Positions 18,666 to 26,143 of a stretch of DNA of 59,591 nt are shown here, one piece after another. Source of the DNA: Candidatus Sumerlaeota bacterium (GTDB lineage Bacteria; Sumerlaeota; Sumerlaeia; UBA8349). The DNA lies in contig JAFGFN010000005.1 of the NCBI GenBank assembly GCA_016931035.1, positions 1 through 59,591 on the forward strand, given 5' to 3'. The notes under the pieces are model-generated. The model saw only the letters and a list, made by a program, of their open reading frames with translations. It searched no databases and was not told where the DNA came from. The translations under genes and the position numbers were made by a program. Every line of letters starts with the position of its first letter. The first letter of the stretch is position 1.

Positions 18666-19496
18666 TCACCGATCGCCGAAGCCCAGGTCGTCCTGACGAG
18701 CGCTTGCGGCGGGGCGGGCGACGGACCATTCCGAAGCGTGGCGGATGAAATCGACGAGCCGCGCGACTTCGGCGCTGTCGGGGAAGTCGCGTCCCAGTTG
18801 ATCGAGCGCCTCTTCGAGGCGGATTCCTCTTAGGAACAGGGTCTTGTAGGCGGCTTTGATCGCCGCGATCGCCTCGGGCGGGAAACCGTGGCGTTCGAGC
18901 CCGATGAGGTTGATCCCGCGCGGGCGGGCCGGATGGCCGTCGGCGCGAATGAACGGCGGAATGTCCTTGGTGACCTTGCTGCACGCGCCGACGATGGAGT
19001 AGGCCCCGATGCGGCGTCGTTGGTGGATCCCCACGAGTCCGCCGATCACCACGTGCTCTTCGAGAACCGTTTCGCCCCCGACCTGCGCGGCGTTGGCGAC
19101 GATCGCGCCGTTTCCGAGGGTCGCGTTGTGCGCGACGTGCGAGTAGGCGAGGAGGCGACACCCGCTGCCGACCCGCGTGGCGTGGCCTTCGCCCGTCGCG
19201 CGATTGACCGTGGCGAATTCGCGAATCACGTTGTCGTCGCCGACGACGAGACGGGTGGGCTCGCCCTTGAACTTCGAATCCTGGGAATCGGTTCCGACGA
19301 TGGCGTGGTGGTGGATGACGTTGTTGCGTCCGAGGACCGTGCCGCCGCCGACAACCGCGTGTCCGGAGATACGACACCCTTCGCCGATCTCGACGTCGGC
19401 TTCGATCAGAGCGTAGGGGCCGATCTCGACCCCGGGCGCCAAGCGCGCGGCGGGATCGACGACAGCCGTGGGGTGGATGGACGGTCGGTTGGGCAT
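18666..19496 (-). CDS. lpxA: UDP-N-acetylglucosamine O-acyltransferase
   Basis: A 276-residue cytoplasmic enzyme that adds the first 3-hydroxyacyl chain to UDP-GlcNAc in lipid A synthesis. The N-terminal two thirds are left-handed beta-helix hexapeptide repeats. YSHVAHNATLG carries catalytic His123 (E. coli His125), followed by the helical C-terminal domain (DIPPFIRADGHPARPRGINL). ATG 19496 is chosen because LpxA proteins begin just before the IHPTA motif; the open frame extends to 19553 but has no ribosome-binding site. fabZ and lpxC lie upstream on the same strand, but a 324-base repeat-filled gap separates this gene from fabZ. E. coli LpxA has 262 residues; the extra length is a C-terminal tail. 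Confidence 0.96.
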   Translation of the reverse strand: MPNRPSIHPTAVVDPAARLAPGVEIGPYALIEADVEIGEGCRISGHAVVGGGTVLGRNNVIHHHAIVGTDSQDSKFKGEPTRLVVGDDNVIREFATVNRATGEGHATRVGSGCRLLAYSHVAHNATLGNGAIVANAAQVGGETVLEEHVVIGGLVGIHQRRRIGAYSIVGACSKVTKDIPPFIRADGHPARPRGINLIGLERHGFPPEAIAAIKAAYKTLFLRGIRLEEALDQLGRDFPDSAEVARLVDFIRHASEWSVARPAASARQDDLGFGDR

Positions 19497-19820
19497 AGGG
19501 GATGAAGGGAGGGCGAGCCACCAATCCTCACGGCGCTGGCCGCGACGGTTCATACCGACTGCAACCGTCCCAAGAACCCGTATTGGGCGCTGTCACGGTC
19601 CTTGCGGAGCAAGGACGCGCGCCAGCGCGATAGAGAAGAACCCGGCAAACCCAGGGCGTCGCTCGCGTCCGCCTTCGCGAAGGCTTCGGCGGACAAACCG
19701 CTCGCTTGCCCTGGGCTATAGTATATCGCGCTTTCAGCGCATAAAAGGTTCTGGAGATGGGTTGTACGGTTCGCTCCTCCTCTTTGTCCTTTGTGCGTTG
19801 ACGTTTCGGTGCTTCGTTTC
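19497..19820. repeat. Palindrome-filled gap between fabZ and lpxA
   Basis: No gene is seen in these 324 bases. Hairpins present: GTCCTTGC-GGA-GCAAGGAC at 19598-19616; CCCAGGGC (19650-19657) pairing with GCCCTGGG (19708-19715) around an inner GTCCGCC/GGCGGAC stem; and GCGC-TTTCA-GCGC at 19728-19740, which has a TGAAA loop on the minus strand. The same CCCAGGGC element occurs at 6.9-7.1 kb. These elements interrupt what would otherwise be a compact lpxC-fabZ-lpxA operon. Confidence 0.7.
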
Positions 19821-20303
19821 TCACTCTGCCGCTTGATCTTCCTGCTGGGCGTCTCCGAGCATGCAAGTGAGTTGGGCCTCGGCCGCCAGCTGGCCGTCGA
19901 CGAGGCATCGCGCGTTGCTCTTGCCGCCGCGCCGTTTCAGGCGCGTGATATCGACTTCGATCCGCAGTTGGTCGCCCGGCACGACCTGACGGCGGAACTT
20001 CACGGCGTCGATGCCAGTGAAGAACGGAATGCGACCCTTGCTCTCGGGTTGGATCAACATGAAGATCGCCGCCGCCTGAGCCATCGCCTCGACGATCAGC
20101 ACCCCAGGCATGACCGGATAGTCGGGATAGTGTCCGAGAAAATGCGGTTCGTTCGCCGTGACGTTTTTGATCGCGACGATGCGCGGGGGATCGTGCGAGA
20201 TCTCGACCACGCGATCCACCATCAGAAACGGGAAGCGATGCGGGAGGATTGTCTTGATCCAGTTGACGTCGAGCGGGGTCGAAATCGGGGTCGCCTCAGT
20301 CAT
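19821..20303 (-). CDS. fabZ: 3-hydroxyacyl-[acyl-carrier-protein] dehydratase FabZ
   Basis: A 160-residue cytoplasmic hot-dog-fold enzyme that dehydrates (3R)-hydroxyacyl-ACP in fatty acid elongation. It competes with LpxA for the same substrate. The active site is intact: His58 in PHFLGHYPDYPVMPG and Glu72 in LIVEAMAQAAA (E. coli His54 and Glu68). The start ATG at 20303 overlaps the last codons of lpxC by 8 bases, so translation is probably coupled; a longer frame to 20345 is rejected. In some lineages lpxC and fabZ are fused into one gene; here they are separate but overlapping. Confidence 0.96.
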   Translation of the reverse strand: MTEATPISTPLDVNWIKTILPHRFPFLMVDRVVEISHDPPRIVAIKNVTANEPHFLGHYPDYPVMPGVLIVEAMAQAAAIFMLIQPESKGRIPFFTGIDAVKFRRQVVPGDQLRIEVDITRLKRRGGKSNARCLVDGQLAAEAQLTCMLGDAQQEDQAAE

Positions 20304-21162
20304 TGTGAGAGAGTTCCTTTCGCAAGAAATCGAGCAGTCGGGCATTGCTCCGGTGTCCGGCGCGCCACGCGACCACGTGCCCTCGGACGGGACCGCCCAG
20401 GAGAAACAGGTCGCCGAGGAGATCGAGCAGCTTGTGGCGGGCGAGCTCGTTGGGCCACAACAACTCGGTGTTCAGAATCCGGTCACGCCCGATCACGATC
20501 GCGTTGTCCGCCTCGCCTCCCTGGATAAGACCGCGAGAGCGAAGATACTCGACTTCTTCAAACGTGCAGAACGTGCGGGCTGGAGCGATCTCGGCCACGA
20601 ACGTCTCCGGATCGATTCGAAACGTCGCGGCCTGGGCTCCGATGAGCGGATGATCGTACTCCAGAAAGTACGTTATCGTCAAGGATCGCGAGGGCCAGAG
20701 AGAATACTGGACCCCGTTTCCGTCCTCGGGCTCGAAGAAGAGAGGACGCCGGACGGCGAAGACGCGTCGGCGACTCCCATCGAGAACGCGGACGCCCGAT
20801 TCGTTCGCCCGCACGGCGAGTTCGCGGGCGCTTCCGTCCCAGATCGGCGCCTCGGGCCCGGTCATCTCGATGCGGGCGTTGTCGATCGCCAAAGCGTGAA
20901 GCACGGCCAGGACGTGCTCGATCGTCGAGACGAACGCTTGCGGATTGTCCGGGGAGCGGAGAATCGTTTGACGGGTTCCGGAGTCCTCGCCAAGGGCGTC
21001 GAGCGAGGCGGGAATCTCGGGAACGCCGGGAAGATCGGTCCGCGCGAACCGGACGCCATAGTCCGCTTCGGCGGGGAGGATCGTGAGCCGACATTCCAGA
21101 CCGGAGTGCACGCCTCGTCCTTCGAGCGCGACGGGCGCTTGGATTGTCGTCTGGAATTCCAT
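20296..21162 (-). CDS. lpxC: UDP-3-O-acyl-N-acetylglucosamine deacetylase
   Basis: A 288-residue zinc amidase that performs the committed step of lipid A synthesis. Zinc ligands are His83 (STIEHVLAVLHAL), His243 and Asp247 (HKLLDLLGD). The catalytic His270 sits in AGHRSNARLL, equivalent to E. coli His265. Length is slightly short (E. coli 305). The ATG at 21162 shares a base with the stop of the upstream gene (TGATG), and the end overlaps fabZ by 8 bases. The gene is thus locked between an unknown acidic protein and fabZ, which suggests one coupled transcript. Confidence 0.97.
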   Translation of the reverse strand: MEFQTTIQAPVALEGRGVHSGLECRLTILPAEADYGVRFARTDLPGVPEIPASLDALGEDSGTRQTILRSPDNPQAFVSTIEHVLAVLHALAIDNARIEMTGPEAPIWDGSARELAVRANESGVRVLDGSRRRVFAVRRPLFFEPEDGNGVQYSLWPSRSLTITYFLEYDHPLIGAQAATFRIDPETFVAEIAPARTFCTFEEVEYLRSRGLIQGGEADNAIVIGRDRILNTELLWPNELARHKLLDLLGDLFLLGGPVRGHVVAWRAGHRSNARLLDFLRKELSHND

Positions 21163-21905
21163 CAGTCGTCGACGATTGCCGCGAGATCGGTCGCATGGGT
21201 GTTGCAGTAGTCGAGCAGCGCGACGATACACAGAGGCAGCGGCCCCAACTCCTTGCTCGCGGGCTTGGCGAGATCGTACGTCTCGTCGAGAATGTGGGCG
21301 CTTTCTTCGCTGGTCAGGTATCCGAACCGCGCGGTGTAGGCATCTTCCTCCAGATCGGTGAAGGTGGGTTCGTCGGCCTCGGGCAGTCGTCCGAAGGCGA
21401 GCATTTGGAGGCGCGAGGCGACGTCGTGGCTGGCGCCGTTCTTTTCGAGCCAGTCGAAGAGGGCGATCATTTCGTCGAGGGCGATTCCCTCCAGGATCAT
21501 GCGCCGCATGAAATCGGCGGTCTCCTCGTCGTGGTTCTGGTCGAGACAGTCGATCAGATCGTTCGCGTCGATGAGGGTCGCCTGGTCGCTTCGCAGGGCG
21601 TAGGAGGCGAGATAGTCCTGCACGGCGTGGGCTTCGTCTTCGGAGAGATCGGCGGGCATGCCGCTCATGATCATCTTGGCGATCGCCTCCTGGCCGGCGC
21701 TGATCTCCTCGGCCTCGGCGTCCCAGTCCGGCTCCTCGGCCTCTTCCTGGTCGGGGGAAGGCTCTTCGACGTCTTCTTCTTCGAGGGCGAGGAACTCGAC
21801 GCCAAGTTCCACCCCGATGTCGCGCAGAAGCGCCCGATCGGCGCTCCCCACGATGTGAAGCAGACTCTCGGTGTCGCACGTGTAAAAGCGGATTCTCGGA
21901 CTCAT
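21162..21905 (-). CDS. Acidic protein of unknown function coupled to lpxC
   Basis: A 247-residue soluble protein I do not recognise. It has a strongly acidic segment (about 41-70: LEEEDVEEPSPDQEEAEEPD) between a short N-terminal domain starting MSPRIRFYTCDTE and a helical C-terminal domain. No signal peptide, membrane segment or catalytic motif is visible. A ribosome-binding site GAAGGG lies just upstream of the ATG. Its stop overlaps the lpxC start as TGATG, so the two are probably translated together. That placement makes it a candidate regulator or partner of lipid A synthesis, but this is context only. Confidence 0.75.
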   Translation of the reverse strand: MSPRIRFYTCDTESLLHIVGSADRALLRDIGVELGVEFLALEEEDVEEPSPDQEEAEEPDWDAEAEEISAGQEAIAKMIMSGMPADLSEDEAHAVQDYLASYALRSDQATLIDANDLIDCLDQNHDEETADFMRRMILEGIALDEMIALFDWLEKNGASHDVASRLQMLAFGRLPEADEPTFTDLEEDAYTARFGYLTSEESAHILDETYDLAKPASKELGPLPLCIVALLDYCNTHATDLAAIVDD

Positions 21906-21998
21906 CTTTTCCCTTCTCGAATGGGATGGGTCGTATCGGAGCGTGGCGCCGGAAACGCTCCGGGTCTTCCCGGGCTTAGCCGGATCGATCTCCTAGGA

Positions 21999-22028
21999 AT
22001 CCTAACGATTCGGCAAATCGCGACGCAA
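21999..22028 (-). promoter_or_regulatory. Possible promoter of the lpxC-fabZ transcript
   Basis: On the minus strand TTGCGT (22028-22023) and TAGGAT (22004-21999) are 18 bases apart. It would give a leader of about 85 bases before the acidic protein gene at 21905. The match is modest. Confidence 0.3.
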
Positions 22029-22122
22029 GAGTTTTTCCCCCGGCGTCGATTTTGAATCCGGGATCGAACGTCGCGGACCCGAAGGGCCTCGACCCCGCCA
22101 TGCCCCCGGCCCGGGAATCGTC

Positions 22123-23910
22123 TCAATTCCCTTCGGTCGCCTCAACCAAAACCTGTAGTATCTCGAGTTCCTCGCGGTCGAACCAGACGGATCTGCAGAG
22201 GAAACAGCGGTCCACGACGATCGCGTATTGATAGTTGAAGAAACGCCGGGCCAGCGCTTGGCCACAGGCGGGGCAGTGCAATTCTCCGAACGAAGGAAGA
22301 GAGCCGCCGGAAAGATCGACTTCCCGGCGGATATTCCAGTCGGCCGCCCAATCCAGGACCTTGCGGCGAAATTCGGGCGCAAAGGCGGTCTCGCGTCGTA
22401 TCAGAATTCGCCGGGCATAGATTTCCTTCACAAACAGGCCGCCGCACAGGGTGCACGACTCGACGGGGACGCCCTCGTATTCTTGTCGGTGGAGCGGGAC
22501 GAGGCAGTGGGGACAGGCGCCCACTGGGGCTGCATCGGTGGGGGGACGGGCTAGGTTCGCAATCTCCGCCGGCGCGTTCTTCATCCATTTCGAGGGTTCG
22601 CGTCGCATGGCGGCAAGGAGGAGCGAATCGGCCCGCACGAGGGTCGGCGAATTGCCGCCGAGAGGCATCACCCAGGCGTTCGGGCCGAAACTCTCCTCCC
22701 GGGCCAATTCGTCGAATGTCAGCGGCGCGCTCCAGGCGTCGCCCTCGGCGATGTGCCATCGAGGCGGCGGCGGGGGGGTGTCGGCGGCGGGAACGGCGGA
22801 CTCACTGATTTCGGTCTCCGAGGAAGGCGATGCCTGAGAGGCCTCTGATTCCTCGTGTCCGGCGCGCCCGGCCCGTAGGGCCTCCATGTCCTCCAGCACG
22901 TGCGCGGGAGAACGACTTTCGTCCAGGGATTCCGGTCCGGCATGCGCCATTTCGAGAAGCGTCTTCAGGCGCATGGCGACCGGCGGATGCGAAGAGAATA
23001 GGGAACTCAACCATCCCTCGCGTTCGGATAGGGCGCTGGTCGTCGGGTCCACGACGAAAATGGGGGAGAACGCGGCGGTTTGGGACCCCATGAAATGATG
23101 GCGGCGAGCGACCCGGTGCAGAGCTCGGGCCAGGGCGAGGGGGTTGCGCGTGAGTTCGACCGCTCCGGCGTCGGCTTGCAACTCTCGCTCGCGCGAGATG
23201 GTCGTGCAGATGAGCCGCATGAGAACGAGCACCAAGCCGGAGAGGAGGCCGGCAATGCCTCCCGCGCCGAGCGCGTAAGGAGACGGCGACTCCTCGTCCG
23301 CGGCCGATTCGGAGATCCGGGCGGCGAGGTTGGCCACGAACGCGAACGGAGCCAACAGGGCGCAGGTGATGGCGGTCAGGCGCGCGTCGCCGTTGCGTAT
23401 GTGCGAGACCTCGTGTGCGACGACCGCCTGGGTCTCCGCGCGGTTCAGACGCGAGAGAAGCCCCTCGGTCACGCCCACGATGGCGCCGGACCGCGCGTCC
23501 TGAGCGGCGAAGGCCGACAGGGCCATCGAAGGCGAGATCACCGCGCGGACCCGCCCCGAGAGCCCCGCGGCGACGGACATTTCATCCACGATGTTTCTCA
23601 ATCGGCGGTGGTATCGATCGGCCGGGTCGGGCGCGTGCGCTTCGAGAGCGTCGAGAACCATGCGCACGGCATGGGTCCGCGCGAACCAGAGTTGGACGAG
23701 GACCAGGGCCAGGCCGACGAACAGCGCCGTGGCGACCGATCGCTCGTCGAACAAGGTTGGCGGTTGGGTGCGGTGGGCCACCGCGGAGAACTGCCTCGCG
23801 AGCGAGACGGGGACGAGAAAGGCCGCGAAGTATACGGCGAAGACGACGAAGAGCAGGATGAGAGTTCGTCGCCGTTGACCGGCTTGGATGTCGAGGTAGG
23901 TCTCGGTCAT
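22123..23910 (-). CDS. M48 metalloprotease fused to GYF-like and two TFIIB-type zinc-ribbon domains
   Basis: A 595-residue membrane protein. Two N-terminal membrane helices precede a peptidase domain with HEVSH (His166 and His170, catalytic Glu167) and the third-ligand motif ERELQADAG, plus further hydrophobic segments, as in HtpX-like gluzincins. After about residue 350 comes an acidic linker, then a GYF-like segment with SAPLTFDELAREE. Two zinc ribbons follow: CPHC with CTLCGG, and CPACG with CFLC. The ribbons are typical of small zf-TFIIB proteins, not proteases, so the combination is unusual. The neighbouring NtrC-type regulator may control it. A second, conventional HtpX lies at 53785. 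Start at ATG 23910. Confidence 0.85.
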   Translation of the reverse strand: MTETYLDIQAGQRRRTLILLFVVFAVYFAAFLVPVSLARQFSAVAHRTQPPTLFDERSVATALFVGLALVLVQLWFARTHAVRMVLDALEAHAPDPADRYHRRLRNIVDEMSVAAGLSGRVRAVISPSMALSAFAAQDARSGAIVGVTEGLLSRLNRAETQAVVAHEVSHIRNGDARLTAITCALLAPFAFVANLAARISESAADEESPSPYALGAGGIAGLLSGLVLVLMRLICTTISRERELQADAGAVELTRNPLALARALHRVARRHHFMGSQTAAFSPIFVVDPTTSALSEREGWLSSLFSSHPPVAMRLKTLLEMAHAGPESLDESRSPAHVLEDMEALRAGRAGHEESEASQASPSSETEISESAVPAADTPPPPPRWHIAEGDAWSAPLTFDELAREESFGPNAWVMPLGGNSPTLVRADSLLLAAMRREPSKWMKNAPAEIANLARPPTDAAPVGACPHCLVPLHRQEYEGVPVESCTLCGGLFVKEIYARRILIRRETAFAPEFRRKVLDWAADWNIRREVDLSGGSLPSFGELHCPACGQALARRFFNYQYAIVVDRCFLCRSVWFDREELEILQVLVEATEGN

Positions 23911-23975
23911 CGTGGCATGCTTCGAAGAACGGATATCGCGTGTGTCGCGGAGTCGTCGCGCTTGGGACGCGCGCC

Positions 23976-25367
23976 TCAGCCGCCGTTGTTCCTGTGGATT
24001 CGGGTGTAGAGCGAAGCGCGCGAGATCCCCAAGAGGCCCGCGGCGCGTTTGTGGTTTCCGTGGGTGGCTTCCAGCGCTTTCTGGATCAGCTGGCGTTCGA
24101 CGTAGAGTTGGGCCTTGCGCACCTCTTCCTTGAGATTGAAGCCGGCAGGCGCGGGAATGTCCGCGTCGGGCTGTCCGCGCACTTCGGGCGGCAGGTGGCG
24201 CGGTTCGATCACGTCGCCGTCGCACAAGAGGATGGCGCGTTCGAGAATGTTGATGAGTTCGCGCACGTTGCCTGGGAAATCGTAGGATTGAAGGAGCTCG
24301 AGGGTGGACGGGGTGATCGCTTTCACGTTCGATCGCATTTCCGAATGCGCCTTCTTGAGGAAGTGCTCGGCCAGGGGGATGACGTCTTCGGGGCGCTCCT
24401 TGAGAGAGGGCAATTGAATGCTCAGGACATTGAGACGATAGAACAGGTCCTGACGAAAGCGTCTCTTCTCGACCTCTTCGATCAGGGAGCGATTGGTGGC
24501 GGCGATGATGCGAAAATCGACCGGCCGTTCGATGTTCTCGCCGACGCGGCGGATCTTGCGCTCTTCGAGAACGCGCAAGAGTTTGACCTGCAGGTCGTAG
24601 GGCATTTCGCCGATCTCGTCGAGGAACAGGGTTCCTCCCGCCACCTCCTCGAAGCATCCCCGGCGGTTGGCGATGGCGCCGGTAAACGCGCCTTTCTTGT
24701 GACCGAAGAACTCGCTCTCGATCAGGTTCTCGGGAATCGCGCCGCAGTTGATCGCGATAAACGGTTTCTTGTGGCGATTGCCGTGGAAGTGGATGGCGCG
24801 GGCCAGAAGATCTTTGCCCGCGCCGCTCTCGCCGAGAAGAAGCACCGGGCTGGATTGTTCGGAAGCGCGGCGCGCGAGGTCCACGGCCGCGCGCAGGGCC
24901 CGGCTCGTTCCGACGATTTCGGAGAACACATAGTGCGACTCCAGGGCCTGCCGCAACGTGCGGTTCTCCTCGGCCAGTTCCAGCGTCTCGAGAGCCTTGT
25001 GGACCCGTTCGGTCAGGTCCGACATCTCGAACGGCTTCTCGATGAAATGGTACGCGCCGGCCCGCATGGCCTCGACGACCATGTCGATGGTCCCGAACGC
25101 CGTGACAAGGATGAACAGAGGGGCCGCGGACCCAAGCGTGCGCGTGAAATTCAGAATGTCGATTCCGCTGGCGCCCGGCATGTTCTGATCGCTGAGAACC
25201 AGATCGAACGAAGCGCGGCGCAGAAGCGCGATCGCCTCCAGGCCGTCGCGCGCCAGGGTAATGTCGGCGTTGAGCGGCGACAGGGCGATCTGCATGAGTT
25301 CGAGCAGATCCGGCTCATCGTCGGCGATGAGAATCCTCGGCTTGCGGCTAGGGGAGTGGTCTTCCAT
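23976..25367 (-). CDS. Sigma54-dependent response regulator (NtrC family)
   Basis: A 463-residue transcription activator. The receiver domain (about 10-125) has phospho-acceptor Asp in LVLSDQNMPG and the lysine of IEKPF. The AAA+ domain (about 150-390) has Walker A GESGAGKD, the sigma54-contact loop GAFTGA, Walker B GGTLFLDEIGEM and the arginine-finger region. The C-terminal Fis-type helix-turn-helix reads GNHKRAAGLLGISRASLYTRI. It should need phosphorylation and RpoN to open promoters. The ATG at 25367 gives a normal NtrC length; the frame could extend to a TTG at 25442. The adjacent M48-zinc ribbon gene, 65 bases downstream, is a plausible co-transcribed target. Which kinase feeds it is unknown. 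Confidence 0.95.
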   Translation of the reverse strand: MEDHSPSRKPRILIADDEPDLLELMQIALSPLNADITLARDGLEAIALLRRASFDLVLSDQNMPGASGIDILNFTRTLGSAAPLFILVTAFGTIDMVVEAMRAGAYHFIEKPFEMSDLTERVHKALETLELAEENRTLRQALESHYVFSEIVGTSRALRAAVDLARRASEQSSPVLLLGESGAGKDLLARAIHFHGNRHKKPFIAINCGAIPENLIESEFFGHKKGAFTGAIANRRGCFEEVAGGTLFLDEIGEMPYDLQVKLLRVLEERKIRRVGENIERPVDFRIIAATNRSLIEEVEKRRFRQDLFYRLNVLSIQLPSLKERPEDVIPLAEHFLKKAHSEMRSNVKAITPSTLELLQSYDFPGNVRELINILERAILLCDGDVIEPRHLPPEVRGQPDADIPAPAGFNLKEEVRKAQLYVERQLIQKALEATHGNHKRAAGLLGISRASLYTRIHRNNGG

Positions 25368-25672
25368 CTCGGCCTTTGGCGAAGTTTGGCGAGATCGTCT
25401 CATGTCGTTCGGATGATCCCTCGCGAGTTCGGTGTCTGTCAAGACTCCAATTGAGTCTGGCGAGCGAAGAGGGGAGCGGCGGAGTTTCGCTTGCGCCCGG
25501 CGCTTCTGTTGGAAGAGAACGGATCTCTACGAGTCCGAGAGGGGCCTGAACCGACATTCGCCGCGAGCCGAGCGGGCGCGCGGCCATTGTGCGCCCGCCC
25601 GCCTTCTCGAACGCCCGGGGGAAGGGGATTTCGGCTGTTGCCGAGGGGTCCTTGAGGAAGACACGTCGCCGG
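25368..25672. other. Intergenic region between regulator and HTH gene
   Basis: No gene I can support. A 7-bp stem CGGGCGC (25573-25579) with GCGCCCG (25591-25597) is the only structure noticed, and it has no T-run. A frame starting near 25432 has unnatural composition and no ribosome-binding site. Confidence 0.4.
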
Positions 25673-25870
25673 TCAGGATCGCGACTCCTGATCGGGAGGG
25701 CGGAAATTCGATTTCTCCATCCACTGCTGAATGACATCCCATTTGAATCGCCACTGATTGGCGATCTTGTAGCAGGGAATCTGTTTGCGGTGGATCATGC
25801 GGTAAACGGTCTTGGTGCTGACCTGGAGATACTTGGCGAGTTCCTCGATTGTCAAGAGATGATCTTCCAT
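25673..25870 (-). CDS. Excisionase-family helix-turn-helix DNA-binding protein
   Basis: A 65-residue MerR-like winged HTH protein of the excisionase (HTH_17) family. The core reads LTIEELAKYLQVSTKTVYRMI, followed by the wing with IPCYKIANQWRFKWDVIQQWM. Despite the family name, most chromosomal members are small transcription regulators; no integrase or phage gene is nearby. ATG 25870 gives the standard length for the family, and AAAGGA lies about 11 bases upstream. The open frame extends to 26014 but the extra residues are low-complexity basic sequence. Its target is unknown. Confidence 0.85.
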   Translation of the reverse strand: MEDHLLTIEELAKYLQVSTKTVYRMIHRKQIPCYKIANQWRFKWDVIQQWMEKSNFRPPDQESRS

Positions 25871-26067
25871 GGCCTCGAAGTCCTTTCGTGGGAGAGATCG
25901 CTCTCTCAGAAGATGGCCTTGCGCGTGGGCCATCCTCTGTCTCGGCATTCGTCGCCTCGTTGGAACGGTCGGGGGGAGTGACTCGCGATGCGCGGCGGCG
26001 CTACGGCAACACACTCGGCCAGCGCGAGCCTTCGTGTCACGAGGATGAGGTAACTGTGCCTTCTTTT

Positions 26068-26097
26068 ACTATGAAGGGATAAGATGGGCTAAGTCAA
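26068..26097 (-). promoter_or_regulatory. Possible promoter of the HTH gene
   Basis: On the minus strand TTGACT (26097-26092) and CATAGT (26073-26068) are 18 bases apart. It would produce a leader of about 190 bases before the ATG at 25870. The spacing and the -35 box are good; the -10 box is only fair. Confidence 0.35.
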
Positions 26098-26143
26098 CAG
26101 AAAAAGAACGCGGGACCGGATCGGCAGGAGGAACGTGAAGCGT

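Noticed and set aside
19528..19908. Minus-strand frame between lpxA and fabZ
   Set aside because: It is a translation of palindromic repeats (for example reading YALKARYTIAQGK), overlaps fabZ in another frame and has no ribosome-binding site.
25673..25870. Excisionase-like protein as a sign of a prophage or integrative element
   Set aside because: No integrase, attachment site, phage structural gene or change in base composition is nearby. This HTH family is common in ordinary chromosomal regulators.
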